A stretch of DNA of 64,000 nt from Catellatospora sichuanensis (GTDB lineage Bacteria > Actinomycetota > Actinomycetes > Mycobacteriales > Micromonosporaceae), in assembly GCF_007483665.1 (NCBI RefSeq), contig NZ_ML660190.1, forward strand, positions 1 to 64,000, read 5' to 3'. Both the position numbers and the translations under genes were made by a program. How positions within the stretch are numbered: the stretch's first letter is position 1; each line of letters opens with the position of its first letter. The notes under the pieces are model-generated. The model ran no database searches, was not told the origin of the DNA, and saw only the letters and a list, made by a program, of their open reading frames with translations. Shown piece after piece: positions 52,498 to 61,043 of the stretch.

Positions 52498-53397
52498 GTG
52501 AGGTTCGCCATCCCTCCCACCGGCGACCAGACGCACACCGGCGAGCACGGCCCGGTCGGCGCGCAGCAGCAGCGCGGCAGCTCCGGCGACCGCGGCATGG
52601 CCGGTGCGCCCGGCGCGCGGTCCTCCGCGGGCGACGGCCCGGCCGAGCTCGGCCGGCTGCTACGCGACGCCGAGATGGAGATCGAGGGCCGGCTGGTCGA
52701 GGCCTCCAACACGACGCTGCGCGTGATCCTGTCCGGCGGTGGGCGGTCGGTGCGGGCGGTTTACAAGCCGGTGCGCGGCGAGCGGCCGCTGTGGGACTTC
52801 CCGCACGGCACCCTGGCCGCCCGGGAGGTCGCGGCGTACGCGGTGAGCGAGTCGCTCGGGTGGGACCTGGTGCCGCCGACGGTGATGCGCGACGGGCCGC
52901 TCGGGCCGGGCTCGTGCCAGCTGTGGCTGGACGAGACGGTGGAGCCTCCGGTCGACTTCGTGCCCGCCGACAAGCTGCCCAAGGGCTGGCTGCCGATCGC
53001 CGCCGCCGAGGACGAGGAGGGGCGGCCGTACCTGCTGGCGCACGCCGACGACCCGCGGCTGGCCCGGCTGGCCGCGTTCGACGCTGTGATCAACAACGCG
53101 GACCGCAAGGGCGGGCACGTGCTGGCCACCCCCGATCAGCGGGTGTACGGCGTCGACCACGGCATCTGCTTCCACACCGAGGACAAGCTGCGCACGGTGC
53201 TGTGGGGGTTCGCCGGACGGGCGGTGCCGCCGGACGTGGGCGCGGCGCTGCGCGCCTTCGATCCGGGTGTGCTGGACGACCTGCTGACCACGGCGGAGGT
53301 CGACGCCGTCGGCACCCGCATCAAGCAACTGGTGGCCGACGGCCGTCTACCGCAGCCGCCGGAGGACCGCCACGCCATCCCGTGGCCCCCGATCTGA
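52498..53397 (+). CDS. SCO1664-family protein (PI3/4-kinase-like fold)
   Basis: 299 residues from GTG 52498; the N-terminal 50 residues are low-complexity, so a start at ATG 52597 (MAGAPGARSS) is possible. The core has AVYKPVRGERPLWDFPHGTL near the nucleotide-binding region, FDAVINNADRKGGHVL as catalytic-loop-like segment and YGVDHGICFH as metal-binding motif, resembling PI3/4-kinase-like proteins. The gene follows DUF3090 as in the conserved mshC neighbourhood. Its substrate is unknown. Confidence 0.85.
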   Translation: MRFAIPPTGDQTHTGEHGPVGAQQQRGSSGDRGMAGAPGARSSAGDGPAELGRLLRDAEMEIEGRLVEASNTTLRVILSGGGRSVRAVYKPVRGERPLWDFPHGTLAAREVAAYAVSESLGWDLVPPTVMRDGPLGPGSCQLWLDETVEPPVDFVPADKLPKGWLPIAAAEDEEGRPYLLAHADDPRLARLAAFDAVINNADRKGGHVLATPDQRVYGVDHGICFHTEDKLRTVLWGFAGRAVPPDVGAALRAFDPGVLDDLLTTAEVDAVGTRIKQLVADGRLPQPPEDRHAIPWPPI

Positions 53398-53440
53398 CCG
53401 GTCAGGCCGGACTCGAGACGGCAGGACTGCCGACGGGCTG

Positions 53441-53746
53441 CTACTTGACCCGCTTGGTGCCCTGGGCGGTGATGTCAGCGTAATCAGGGTGCTTCTCCAG
53501 CCAGCCGGCCAGGAAGGGGCACATCGGCACCACCGTGCGGCCCTTCGCCCGGGAGTCGTCCATCACCGTGCGGGCCAGCGCACTGCCCACGCCCTTGCCC
53601 TCGTACGCCGGGGAGACCTCGGTGTGGGTGAACACGATGACATTGCCGGTGAGCTGGTACGTCATGAACCCGGCCACCGCCTGCTCCGCGCTGTCGCGGG
53701 CCTCGAACCGTTCGCGCTCGGGCGCGTCCGTCACGTCGATCGACAT
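53441..53746 (-). CDS. Small GNAT-type N-acetyltransferase (YjdJ-like)
   Basis: 101 residues. The compact acetyltransferase fold shows GFMTYQLTGNVIVFTHTEVS, the acetyl-CoA loop YEGKGVGSALAR and VVPMCPFLAGWLEKHPDY, as in the short YjdJ/GTA-type GNAT family. Function is unclear. TACGAT 6 nt before the ATG suggests a leaderless message. It is divergent from the helicase gene and convergent with the SCO1664-type gene. Confidence 0.9.
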   Translation of the reverse strand: MSIDVTDAPERERFEARDSAEQAVAGFMTYQLTGNVIVFTHTEVSPAYEGKGVGSALARTVMDDSRAKGRTVVPMCPFLAGWLEKHPDYADITAQGTKRVK

Positions 53747-53752
53747 CCGGCC

Positions 53753-53758
53753 ATCGTA
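53753..53758 (-). promoter_or_regulatory. Leaderless-type -10 box of the small GNAT gene
   Basis: Read leftward, TACGAT is followed by 6 nt and the ATG at 53746. Confidence 0.5.
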
Positions 53759-53881
53759 GCCCGCAGCCCCGGTGTGACCGACGTTGCGGCTGGTAGGCGG
53801 TGATGTGCGCGCGGGGCCGGGACGGTGGGCGTGAGAGGATCGGCGGCGGTCCCCTCGTACGGCGAATCCGGAGGTCCGCGC

Positions 53882-56800
53882 GTGTTGGTCGCGCACTGCG
53901 TGTACACCGCAGACGGCAGCTGGGAGTTCTGGGCCGAGGACGCGGACCTGCGGGCCGCGCTGCCCGCCCAGCGCGAGCGCCGCACCCGGCGGCCGCGTAC
54001 GCATCCGTTCGCGGTGACCGCCTCGTCGCTCGGCGCGGCGCTGGGAGCGCTCGGAGACCCGAGCGGCGACCTCCAGACGGGCTGGTCGGTCCTGGCTCTG
54101 CCGGCGTACGGCGGTCGGCCGACGCCGTCGGCGGAACTCGGCACCGGCCCGGAGCCGGACCACCTGGCCGCGTTCGTCGTGCCCACGCTGCGGATGGACG
54201 CCACGGCGGCACTGCGGCTGCTGCCCGGCCTCGCCCCGATCGGCGGGGCCACCGTGCGCTTCGCGACCGCGCTGACGCGCGCGGCTGCCCACCTGGTCGG
54301 CAGCGGGCTGGTGACCCCGGCGCTGACCTGGGATGAGGAGAGCCGGTACTGGTTCGCCGACTGGCGGGCGGCCTCGTCGCTGCAGGTCGCCGCCGTACGC
54401 ATCCCGCTGCTCGCGGCGATGCCCCCGGCGTTGCGATGCTGGCTCTACGACGACGAGGTCGCCCTCGCCCCGGCCGACGCGGTGTTCGACGCGGCGCTCG
54501 ACTCGATGGTGGACGCGCTGGCCAACGAGGCGGTGTCCGGCCTGGGCCCGGCCCTGCTGCCGGCGCCCCGAGGGCGGGCCACCCGGCAGACCCAGGCCGC
54601 CGAGCAGGTGCTCACGGCCCTCACCTCCGCCGACAACGTCATAGATGCGGAGCAGCTCAACCCGTACGAGGCGAACCGGTTGTCGGAGACCCTGGACACG
54701 TGGCGGGAGGGCGGCAGGTCACGGACCGGTGGGCTGGTGCGCACCTGCCTGCGCCTGATCGCCCCCGGCGACGACGCCGCGCCTGGCTGGACGGCCGGAA
54801 GGGGCCGCGCGGGCGAGCCGGAAAGAGCGCCCGGTCCCGACGGCGCAGCCGGAGCAGACGCGACCAGGGCTGAGGACCAGGACGAGGGCGGCATCTGGCG
54901 GCTGGAGCTGCTGCTGCAGTCGCACGAGGACCCGTCCCTGGTCGCCGGGGCGGCCGAGGTGTGGCGGCTGGACGGCAACGCGCTGCTGTTCGCCGAGGCC
55001 GGGCTCGATCCGCAGGCCGCGCTGCTGGCCGGACTCGGCCGGGCCGCGCAGCACTACCCGCCGCTGGCGCGGGTGCTGCGGCAGGCCGCGCCGGTCGGCA
55101 TGGCGCTGGACGGCGAGGACGCGCTGATCTTCCTGCGCCGGCACGCGTCGGCGCTGACCGCGGCAGGTGTCGGGGTGCTGCTGCCCGCCTGGTGGAGCGG
55201 CCCGCGGCCGCGGCTCGGGCTGCGCCTGAACGCGCAGACGCCGCCGCAGCCGGGCATCGTCGCCAAGGAGTCCCGGCTCGGCATGGACTCGCTCGTCGAG
55301 TACGCCTGGCAGGTGGCCCTCGGCGACGAGGTGCTCACCGAACAGGAGCTGGCGGCGCTGGCCGAGGCGAAGTCGCCGCTGGTGAAGATACGCGGGCAGT
55401 GGGTCGAGGTGGACCAGGCCCGGCTCGCCGCCGGGCTCAAGCAGCTCGGCAGGTCGCGGGGGCGTCCGATGACCGCGCGGGACGTGCTGCGCGCGGGCCT
55501 GCTCGGCGAGGGCGCCGAAACCGGGCTGCCGATGGTCGGGGTCGCCGCCACCGGCTGGCTCGGCGAGCTGCTGGCCGGCGGCCCGGCAGGCAGGTTCGCG
55601 GCGCTGCCGACGCCGGACGGGTTCGGCGCGCTGTTGCGCCCGTACCAGGAGCGCGGACTGGGCTGGCTGTCGTTCATGGATGCGCTCGGCTCGGGCGCGG
55701 TGCTGGCCGACGACATGGGCCTGGGCAAGACCATCCAGGTGCTGGCGCTGCTGGAACGCGAACGACAGCAGGCCCCGGGGCAGGGCCCGACGCTGCTGGT
55801 CTGCCCGATGTCGCTGGTCGCGAACTGGCAGCGGGAAGCGTCACGGTTCGCGCCCAAGCTGGCCGTGCACGTGCACCACGGTGCGGAGCGGTTGACCGGC
55901 GAGCAGTTCCGCGCCGCGGTCGCGGGCGTCGACCTGGTGCTGACCACGTACAGCCTGGCGCTGCGGGATCAGAAAGGCCTGGCGGAGGTGGGCTGGCGGC
56001 GCATCGTGGTCGACGAGGCGCAGGCGATCAAGAACGCGGCGGCCAAGCAATCGCGGGCGATCCGGGCGCTGCCCGCACCACGGCGTATCGCGCTGACCGG
56101 CACCCCGGTCGAGAACCGGCTGGCCGACCTGCATTCGATCATGGAGTTTGCCAGCCCCGGCCTGCTGGGCAGTGCGGAGTCGTTCAAGCGGCGCTTCGCC
56201 GTGCCGATCGAGCGGGACGGCGACGAGCAGGCGGCAGCACGGCTGCGCCGGGTGACCGGCGCGTTCATGCTGCGCCGGGTCAAGACCGACCCGAGCATCA
56301 TCTCCGACCTGCCCGACAAGATCGAGATGACGGTGGCCTGCAACCTGACACGCGAGCAGGCGACGCTGTACCAGGCGGTGCTCGACGACATGCTGCGCCA
56401 GGTCGCGCAGGCCGACGGCATCGACCGTCGAGGCCTGATCCTGGCCACGCTGACCAAGCTGAAGCAGGTCTGCAACCACCCCGCCCAGCTGCTGAAGGAC
56501 GGCTCACGGATCGCCGGGCGGTCTGGCAAGGTGGCGCGGGTCGAGGAGATCTGCGAGGAGGTGCTCGCCGCCGGTGAGAAGGCACTGCTGTTCACGCAGT
56601 TCGCCGAGTTCGGCGGGATGCTGTCCGAGCACCTGTCGGCGGTATTCGCCCAGCCCGTGCCGTTCCTGCACGGCGGGGTGGACCGCAGGACCCGCGACGG
56701 CATGGTCGCGGCGTTCCAGGGCGAGGGCGGCCCAGGGCTGTTCGTGCTGTCGCTCAAGGCCGGCGGCGTCGGGCTGAACCTGACCGCGGCGAACCATGTC

Positions 56801-57061
56801 ATCCACGTCGACCGCTGGTGGAACCCGGCCGTCGAGAACCAGGCCACCGACCGGGCGTTCCGCATCGGGCAGCGCCGCGACGTGCAGGTGCGCAAGCTGA
56901 TGTGCGCGGGGACCCTGGAGGAGCGCATCGACGCGGTACTGGAGCAGAAGAAGGCCCTCGCCGAGGCGACCGTCGGCAGCGGCGAGGCGTGGCTGACCGA
57001 GTTGTCCACCGACGCGCTGCGCGACCTCGTCGCGCTGAACCGCGACGCGGTCGTCGAGTAG
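53882..57061 (+). CDS. SNF2-family DEAD/DEAH-like helicase
   Basis: 1059 residues from GTG 53882, which follows CGGAGG by 7 nt; an upstream ATG at 53825 has no such site. The N-terminal half is the bacterial SNF2-associated region. The ATPase core starts near 580: LADDMGLGKT with T617 as the last Walker A residue, VDEAQ (motif II, D711-Q714), LTGTPVENRL, and the second lobe with HGGVDRRTRDGMV, VLSLKAGGVGLNLT and ATDRAFRIGQ. SNF2 proteins translocate on DNA and remodel nucleoprotein. It is co-directional with the SWIM gene 8 nt downstream. Confidence 0.95.
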   Translation: MLVAHCVYTADGSWEFWAEDADLRAALPAQRERRTRRPRTHPFAVTASSLGAALGALGDPSGDLQTGWSVLALPAYGGRPTPSAELGTGPEPDHLAAFVVPTLRMDATAALRLLPGLAPIGGATVRFATALTRAAAHLVGSGLVTPALTWDEESRYWFADWRAASSLQVAAVRIPLLAAMPPALRCWLYDDEVALAPADAVFDAALDSMVDALANEAVSGLGPALLPAPRGRATRQTQAAEQVLTALTSADNVIDAEQLNPYEANRLSETLDTWREGGRSRTGGLVRTCLRLIAPGDDAAPGWTAGRGRAGEPERAPGPDGAAGADATRAEDQDEGGIWRLELLLQSHEDPSLVAGAAEVWRLDGNALLFAEAGLDPQAALLAGLGRAAQHYPPLARVLRQAAPVGMALDGEDALIFLRRHASALTAAGVGVLLPAWWSGPRPRLGLRLNAQTPPQPGIVAKESRLGMDSLVEYAWQVALGDEVLTEQELAALAEAKSPLVKIRGQWVEVDQARLAAGLKQLGRSRGRPMTARDVLRAGLLGEGAETGLPMVGVAATGWLGELLAGGPAGRFAALPTPDGFGALLRPYQERGLGWLSFMDALGSGAVLADDMGLGKTIQVLALLERERQQAPGQGPTLLVCPMSLVANWQREASRFAPKLAVHVHHGAERLTGEQFRAAVAGVDLVLTTYSLALRDQKGLAEVGWRRIVVDEAQAIKNAAAKQSRAIRALPAPRRIALTGTPVENRLADLHSIMEFASPGLLGSAESFKRRFAVPIERDGDEQAAARLRRVTGAFMLRRVKTDPSIISDLPDKIEMTVACNLTREQATLYQAVLDDMLRQVAQADGIDRRGLILATLTKLKQVCNHPAQLLKDGSRIAGRSGKVARVEEICEEVLAAGEKALLFTQFAEFGGMLSEHLSAVFAQPVPFLHGGVDRRTRDGMVAAFQGEGGPGLFVLSLKAGGVGLNLTAANHVIHVDRWWNPAVENQATDRAFRIGQRRDVQVRKLMCAGTLEERIDAVLEQKKALAEATVGSGEAWLTELSTDALRDLVALNRDAVVE

Positions 57062-57069
57062 GGGCGGGC

Positions 57070-58242
57070 ATGGCACAGCACGACGAGCACGACCTGGACG
57101 AATGGCACAACCCCGGCGAGCACGATCTGGACGGGTGGCCGCCCGCCGAGCACGAGCACGACCTCCACGAGGCCGACCTCGGCACCGACGCGGGGGCGGA
57201 CCGGTCGTGGCGAGGCTTCCCGTCCGCCAAGCCGCGGCTGCCTGCCGACGGGATCCGGGCCCGTAGCCGGCGCGGCGACATCGCCACGACCTGGTGGTCG
57301 CGCCGTTTCCTGAAGGCCATCGAATCGCCGGAGACCGCGAGCCGGCTCAGCCGCGGCAAGTCGTACGCGCGCTCCGGCCAGGTGCTCTCGCTGGTGGTGT
57401 CACCCGGCGAGGTGACAGCGCAGGTGCAGGGCTCCCGGGACGAGCCCTACGCGGTCACCGTCGCGGTGGCGCCGTTCACCGCGTCCGACTGGAAGCGGGC
57501 CGTCGGCGGGCTGGCCGAGCAGGCCGCGTTCAGCGCCGCGCTGCTGGCCGGACGGATGCCCGAGGACATCGAGCAGGCTCTGGCGCCGCTGGGCATGTCG
57601 CTGTTCCCGGCCATGCGCGGACTGCGTCTGACGTGCTCGTGCCCGGACTGGGGCAACCCCTGCAAACACGCGGCGGCGGTGTGCTACCTGCTGGCCGAGC
57701 AGTTCGACGAGGACCCGTTCACCATCCTGCACTGGCGCGGCATGCCCCGCGCCGAGCTGCTCGACGCCCTGCGGGCGCACCGGCTAACGCAGGGCGGCGG
57801 CGCCCCCGAGGGCACCGGTGAGCGCGACGAGCTGCGCGGCTTCTGGACCAGCGGGCCGCTGCCCGCGCCGCCGCCCGCCGACCCGCAGGCGGCGGCCCGG
57901 CTGCTGCAGCGGCTCGGCCCGCTGGGCCTCGCGGTCCGTGGCGTCGACTTCGCACAGGCCCTGACGCCCGCGTACGAGGCGATGGTGCGGCACCGCTGGT
58001 CATCCCCGGTGCTGACCGGAGAGGCGGCCGAGCCGTTCCCGCCGCCCGCCTCGACACCGGAAGCGGACACGGCATCGGAAGCCGCTGCGCCAGAGGCGGA
58101 CCCGGCACCCGAACGGGTGGCGCCGCCGGGTGCGGTCGAGATCCGGGCCTGGGCGCGACGTCACGGCATCGCCGTCAACGAGCGCGGCCGCCCACGTGCC
58201 GAGGTCGTGCAGGCCTACCTCGCTGCGCACCCGCGCCGCTGA
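57070..58242 (+). CDS. SWIM zinc-finger protein with Lsr2-like C-terminus
   Basis: 390 residues. An acidic His/Asp-rich N-terminus (EHDLDEW repeats) leads to a conserved region beginning about 58. The SWIM finger has the CxCx6CxH ligands C189, C191, C198 and H200. After a Pro/Ala linker, the last about 30 residues (IRAWARRHGIAVNERGRPRA and EVVQAYLAAH) closely resemble the DNA-binding domain of the nucleoid protein Lsr2. SWIM proteins next to SNF2 helicases are common, but the Lsr2-like tail is unusual and could target the pair to AT-rich or Lsr2-bound DNA. That role is inferred. Confidence 0.85.
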   Translation: MAQHDEHDLDEWHNPGEHDLDGWPPAEHEHDLHEADLGTDAGADRSWRGFPSAKPRLPADGIRARSRRGDIATTWWSRRFLKAIESPETASRLSRGKSYARSGQVLSLVVSPGEVTAQVQGSRDEPYAVTVAVAPFTASDWKRAVGGLAEQAAFSAALLAGRMPEDIEQALAPLGMSLFPAMRGLRLTCSCPDWGNPCKHAAAVCYLLAEQFDEDPFTILHWRGMPRAELLDALRAHRLTQGGGAPEGTGERDELRGFWTSGPLPAPPPADPQAAARLLQRLGPLGLAVRGVDFAQALTPAYEAMVRHRWSSPVLTGEAAEPFPPPASTPEADTASEAAAPEADPAPERVAPPGAVEIRAWARRHGIAVNERGRPRAEVVQAYLAAHPRR

Positions 58243-58282
58243 CAGGTCGACGCGGCTGCGTACGCGCACCCGCGCCGCTGAC
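58225..58282 (+). repeat. 19-bp direct repeat across the SWIM stop codon
   Basis: GCGCACCCGCGCCGCTGAC occurs at 58225-58243, including the TGA stop, and again at 58264-58282. It may be a small tandem duplication. Confidence 0.8.
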
Positions 58283-58323
58283 CGTCGGCGGCCTCGGCCT
58301 GCGCGCACGCCGCGGACCGCCGG

Positions 58324-59460
58324 TCAGCGGCCCAGCGGGCCCGCACGGTGGATCGGTCCGTCCACCTCGGACAGTACGGCGCCGGTGCCGCCCCAGCGCA
58401 GCGCGACGATCTCCGCGGCGATGCTGACCGCGGTCTCCTCCGGGGTGCGCGCCCCCAGGTCCAGACCGATCGGCGAGCGCAGCCTGCCCAGCTCGGTCTC
58501 GGTCAGGCCGTCCTCGCGCAGCCGGGCCAGCCGATCCTCATGGGTGCGGCGGGAGCCCATCGCGCCGACGTACGCCACCGGCAGCCGCAGGGCCAGCACC
58601 AGCAGCGGCACGTCGAACTTCGGATCGTGGGTGAGCACGCACAGCACGGTGCGCCCGTCGACGCGCTGCGCGGTGACCTCACCCTCCAGGTAGCGGTGCG
58701 GCCACTCGACGACGACCTCGTCGGCGAACGGAAAACGTTTCGGGGTGGCGAACACGGCTCGCGCGTCGCAGACCGTCACGTGGTAGCCCATGAACGAGCC
58801 GATGCGCGCCACCGCGGCGGCGAAGTCGATCGCCCCGAACACGATCATGCGAGCGGGCGGGGCGTACGAGTTCACGAACACGGCCAGCGCGTCGCCGCGG
58901 CGCTCGCCGTCGGGGCCGTAGTGCAGCGTCCCGGTGCGCCCGGCGGCCAGCAGCCCGCGCGCGTCGTCGGCGACGGCGTCGTCGAGCCTTGCGGAGCCGA
59001 ACGTGCCCGCGACCCCGCCCTCCTCGATGACCATCCGGTGCCCGAAGCGCGGCGAGTCGGCCGGGGCGATGCAGGTCGCCACGGCCACGGGGCGGCCCGC
59101 CCGGACCGCCGCCACCACCTCACCGAGCTGCGGAAACGTCTCGCGTGACACCTGCTCGACGAACACCTCGATGATGCCGCCGCAGGTCAGGCCGATGGCG
59201 TACGCGTCGTCGTCGGTGACGCCGTAGCGCTGCAGCACCGGCCGCGCCCCCGGGTCGGCGGCGACGTCGGTGGCCAGCTCGTACACGGCGCCCTCGACGC
59301 AGCCGCCGGAGACGCTGCCGACGGCCTCCCCGCCCGGCGCGACGAGCATGGACGCACCCGGCCGCCGCGGCGCGGACTGCCAGGTGCGCACCACGGTCGC
59401 CACGCCGGCGACCCCGCCGGACTCCCAGACCCGGAACAGGTCGTCGAGCACGTCACGCAT
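58324..59460 (-). CDS. xdhC: XdhC/CoxI-family accessory protein
   Basis: 378 residues. The N-terminal XdhC_CoxI domain has GSVSGGCVEGAVYELA, AIGLTCGGIIEVFVEQ and related motifs; the C-terminal Rossmann part starts ARMIVFGAIDFAAAVARIG and ends with THEDRLARL and GLDLGARTPEE. XdhC binds and delivers the sulphurated molybdenum cofactor to xanthine dehydrogenase. It overlaps the end of the MocA-like gene by 8 nt, and it is the last gene of the leftward purine operon. The xanthine dehydrogenase subunits are outside the window. Confidence 0.9.
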   Translation of the reverse strand: MRDVLDDLFRVWESGGVAGVATVVRTWQSAPRRPGASMLVAPGGEAVGSVSGGCVEGAVYELATDVAADPGARPVLQRYGVTDDDAYAIGLTCGGIIEVFVEQVSRETFPQLGEVVAAVRAGRPVAVATCIAPADSPRFGHRMVIEEGGVAGTFGSARLDDAVADDARGLLAAGRTGTLHYGPDGERRGDALAVFVNSYAPPARMIVFGAIDFAAAVARIGSFMGYHVTVCDARAVFATPKRFPFADEVVVEWPHRYLEGEVTAQRVDGRTVLCVLTHDPKFDVPLLVLALRLPVAYVGAMGSRRTHEDRLARLREDGLTETELGRLRSPIGLDLGARTPEETAVSIAAEIVALRWGGTGAVLSEVDGPIHRAGPLGR

Positions 59461-60004
59461 GGGGGACGTCCAGGTCCGCGCCGTCGGATACGTCGTCGCA
59501 GGGCACCGTCTCCACGTCGCGCTTGGCCAGGTACGGCCGGGCCCCGACGTCGCCCACGGCGAGCGCCGCCGCCCCGGCCCAGTGGTCCCGGCCGAGCAGC
59601 ACCGGATGCCCGCCGTCCCCGCCGTAGGTCGCGACGCGCAGCGTGGCCGGGCCCGCGCCCGCGCCGACCCGGCGCACCGCCTCGGCGGTGATCCCCGGGG
59701 TGTCCACCAGCAGCACCACTACAGCGTCCACCTGCGGCGGCAGCGCCGCCAACCCGGCCCGCAGGGACGAGCCCATACCGGTCCGCCAATCCTTGTTGAC
59801 CACCACGAACGCGCCGGGCAGCGCCGGCGCGCGCCCGGCTCCCGCGCCGAGCACGACCACGATCGGATCGCAGTCCCCGTCGCGCAGCGTCCGCAGCGCG
59901 TGTTGCACCATCATCTCCCCGTCGCCCGGCACCGTCGCCAGTGCCTTGGGCATCCCGTAGCGCCGCCCGGCCCCCGCCGCGAGCAGCAATCCCCCGACCG
60001 CCAT
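59453..60004 (-). CDS. MocA-like nucleotidyltransferase
   Basis: 183 residues with the NTP-transferase signature LLLAAGAGRRYGMPKAL at the N-terminus and VDAVVVLLVDTPGITAE in the middle. It resembles MocA, the CTP:molybdopterin cytidylyltransferase, whose product serves enzymes of the xanthine dehydrogenase family. Its stop overlaps the xdhC start by 8 nt and its start is 3 nt after allantoicase, so it belongs to the purine operon. Whether it makes the cytosine form of the cofactor is inferred. Confidence 0.85.
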   Translation of the reverse strand: MAVGGLLLAAGAGRRYGMPKALATVPGDGEMMVQHALRTLRDGDCDPIVVVLGAGAGRAPALPGAFVVVNKDWRTGMGSSLRAGLAALPPQVDAVVVLLVDTPGITAEAVRRVGAGAGPATLRVATYGGDGGHPVLLGRDHWAGAAALAVGDVGARPYLAKRDVETVPCDDVSDGADLDVPHA

Positions 60005-60007
60005 ATG

Positions 60008-60994
60008 TCAGCCTCCCCCAGCCTCCTGATCCGTCCACGGTGCGGCGAGTTCTTCCCGGGCGGAGGCCGTCAGGCTGCCGTACAGGCGCAGCCGGGCCAT
60101 GCCGCCGTCGGGGTAGACGTCCAGGCGTGCCCCGTCGACCGGGCCGTCGTACGACAGCCGGAACCGGTGGCGGGTGTCGGGCTGCAACCGGGTGCGTGCC
60201 AGCAGCGGTTCGCCGTCCGGCCCGGTCAGCGCCGCCCAGCCGGGGGCGTTGCCTTTGAAATGTGAGGTGTCCAGCTCGGCCAGCCGGAGCACGCCCGGCG
60301 CGGCGAGGCGCACCTGCACCCAGTCGTTGCCGTCGTCGCGCCGCCGCCGGGTCTCCCAGCCCTCGCCCATGCTGGCCGCCAGGCCGGGCAGCAGCAGGTT
60401 GCCGGGCGAGCCGTAGAAGCGGTCGCTGCAGTCGACGACCCGCCCGCCGAGTTCTGCGGCGGCGAGGTCGACGGTGTCCGGCAGCAGGCGCGGGTCGGGG
60501 GCGGGGATGCCGTGCACCCGCAGCCGGGCCACCCCGCCGTCGGGATGGATGGTCAACCGGACGTGGGTGACCAGCGGCCCGGCGTCGACCGGGAAGCGGT
60601 TGCGGGTGTCCCCCTGCAGCGGCGAGCGCCCGACCAGCGGGAACCAGTCCGCGCCGGTCAGCTCGGCGGGCGAGGGGTAGCCGTCGGCCCGGCAGCCCTC
60701 GACGGACGCCTCGGGCGGGTAGTTGCCGGTGAAGAACGCGGTGTCGACGACGACGCCGTGCACGTGGCCGGGCGCGCCGAGCCGGAGCACGGCATGGTCG
60801 TGGCCGGGTTCGCGGCGGCGGCGGGTCTCCCAGCCGTCGTACACCTGGCCTTTCGCGCCGAAGGTGCGCGGGGTGAAGGTCGGCGCCCACGGGTTGACCA
60901 GGTTGTCGCGCTCGGCGAAGAACTCGTCGTTGGCGGCGACGACGCTGCCGCCCACGGCCCGCGACGCGAGGTCGAGCAGCTCCTCGAAGCTCAC
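60008..60994 (-). CDS. alc: Allantoicase
   Basis: 328 residues from GTG 60994, 5 nt after AGGTGG. Two allantoicase repeats are evident, each with the signature GWETRRRR (YDGWETRRRREPGHDHAVLR and MGEGWETRRRRDDGNDWVQV), each followed by a beta-sandwich segment with TRxRF (GDTRNRFPV, PDTRHRFRL). The enzyme hydrolyses allantoate to ureidoglycolate and urea. It lies 49 nt after allantoinase in the same operon. Confidence 0.95.
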   Translation of the reverse strand: MSFEELLDLASRAVGGSVVAANDEFFAERDNLVNPWAPTFTPRTFGAKGQVYDGWETRRRREPGHDHAVLRLGAPGHVHGVVVDTAFFTGNYPPEASVEGCRADGYPSPAELTGADWFPLVGRSPLQGDTRNRFPVDAGPLVTHVRLTIHPDGGVARLRVHGIPAPDPRLLPDTVDLAAAELGGRVVDCSDRFYGSPGNLLLPGLAASMGEGWETRRRRDDGNDWVQVRLAAPGVLRLAELDTSHFKGNAPGWAALTGPDGEPLLARTRLQPDTRHRFRLSYDGPVDGARLDVYPDGGMARLRLYGSLTASAREELAAPWTDQEAGGG

Positions 60995-61043
60995 GGCGCC
61001 ACCTGCCCGCGACCGGCGGCGCAGCACCCGTCCGGGCCCGCGC

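Noticed and set aside
54042-54055. TGGGAGCGCTCGGA, close to the CebR consensus
   Set aside because: It lies within the helicase coding region, has two mismatches, and is far from any promoter, so chance in GC-rich DNA is likely.
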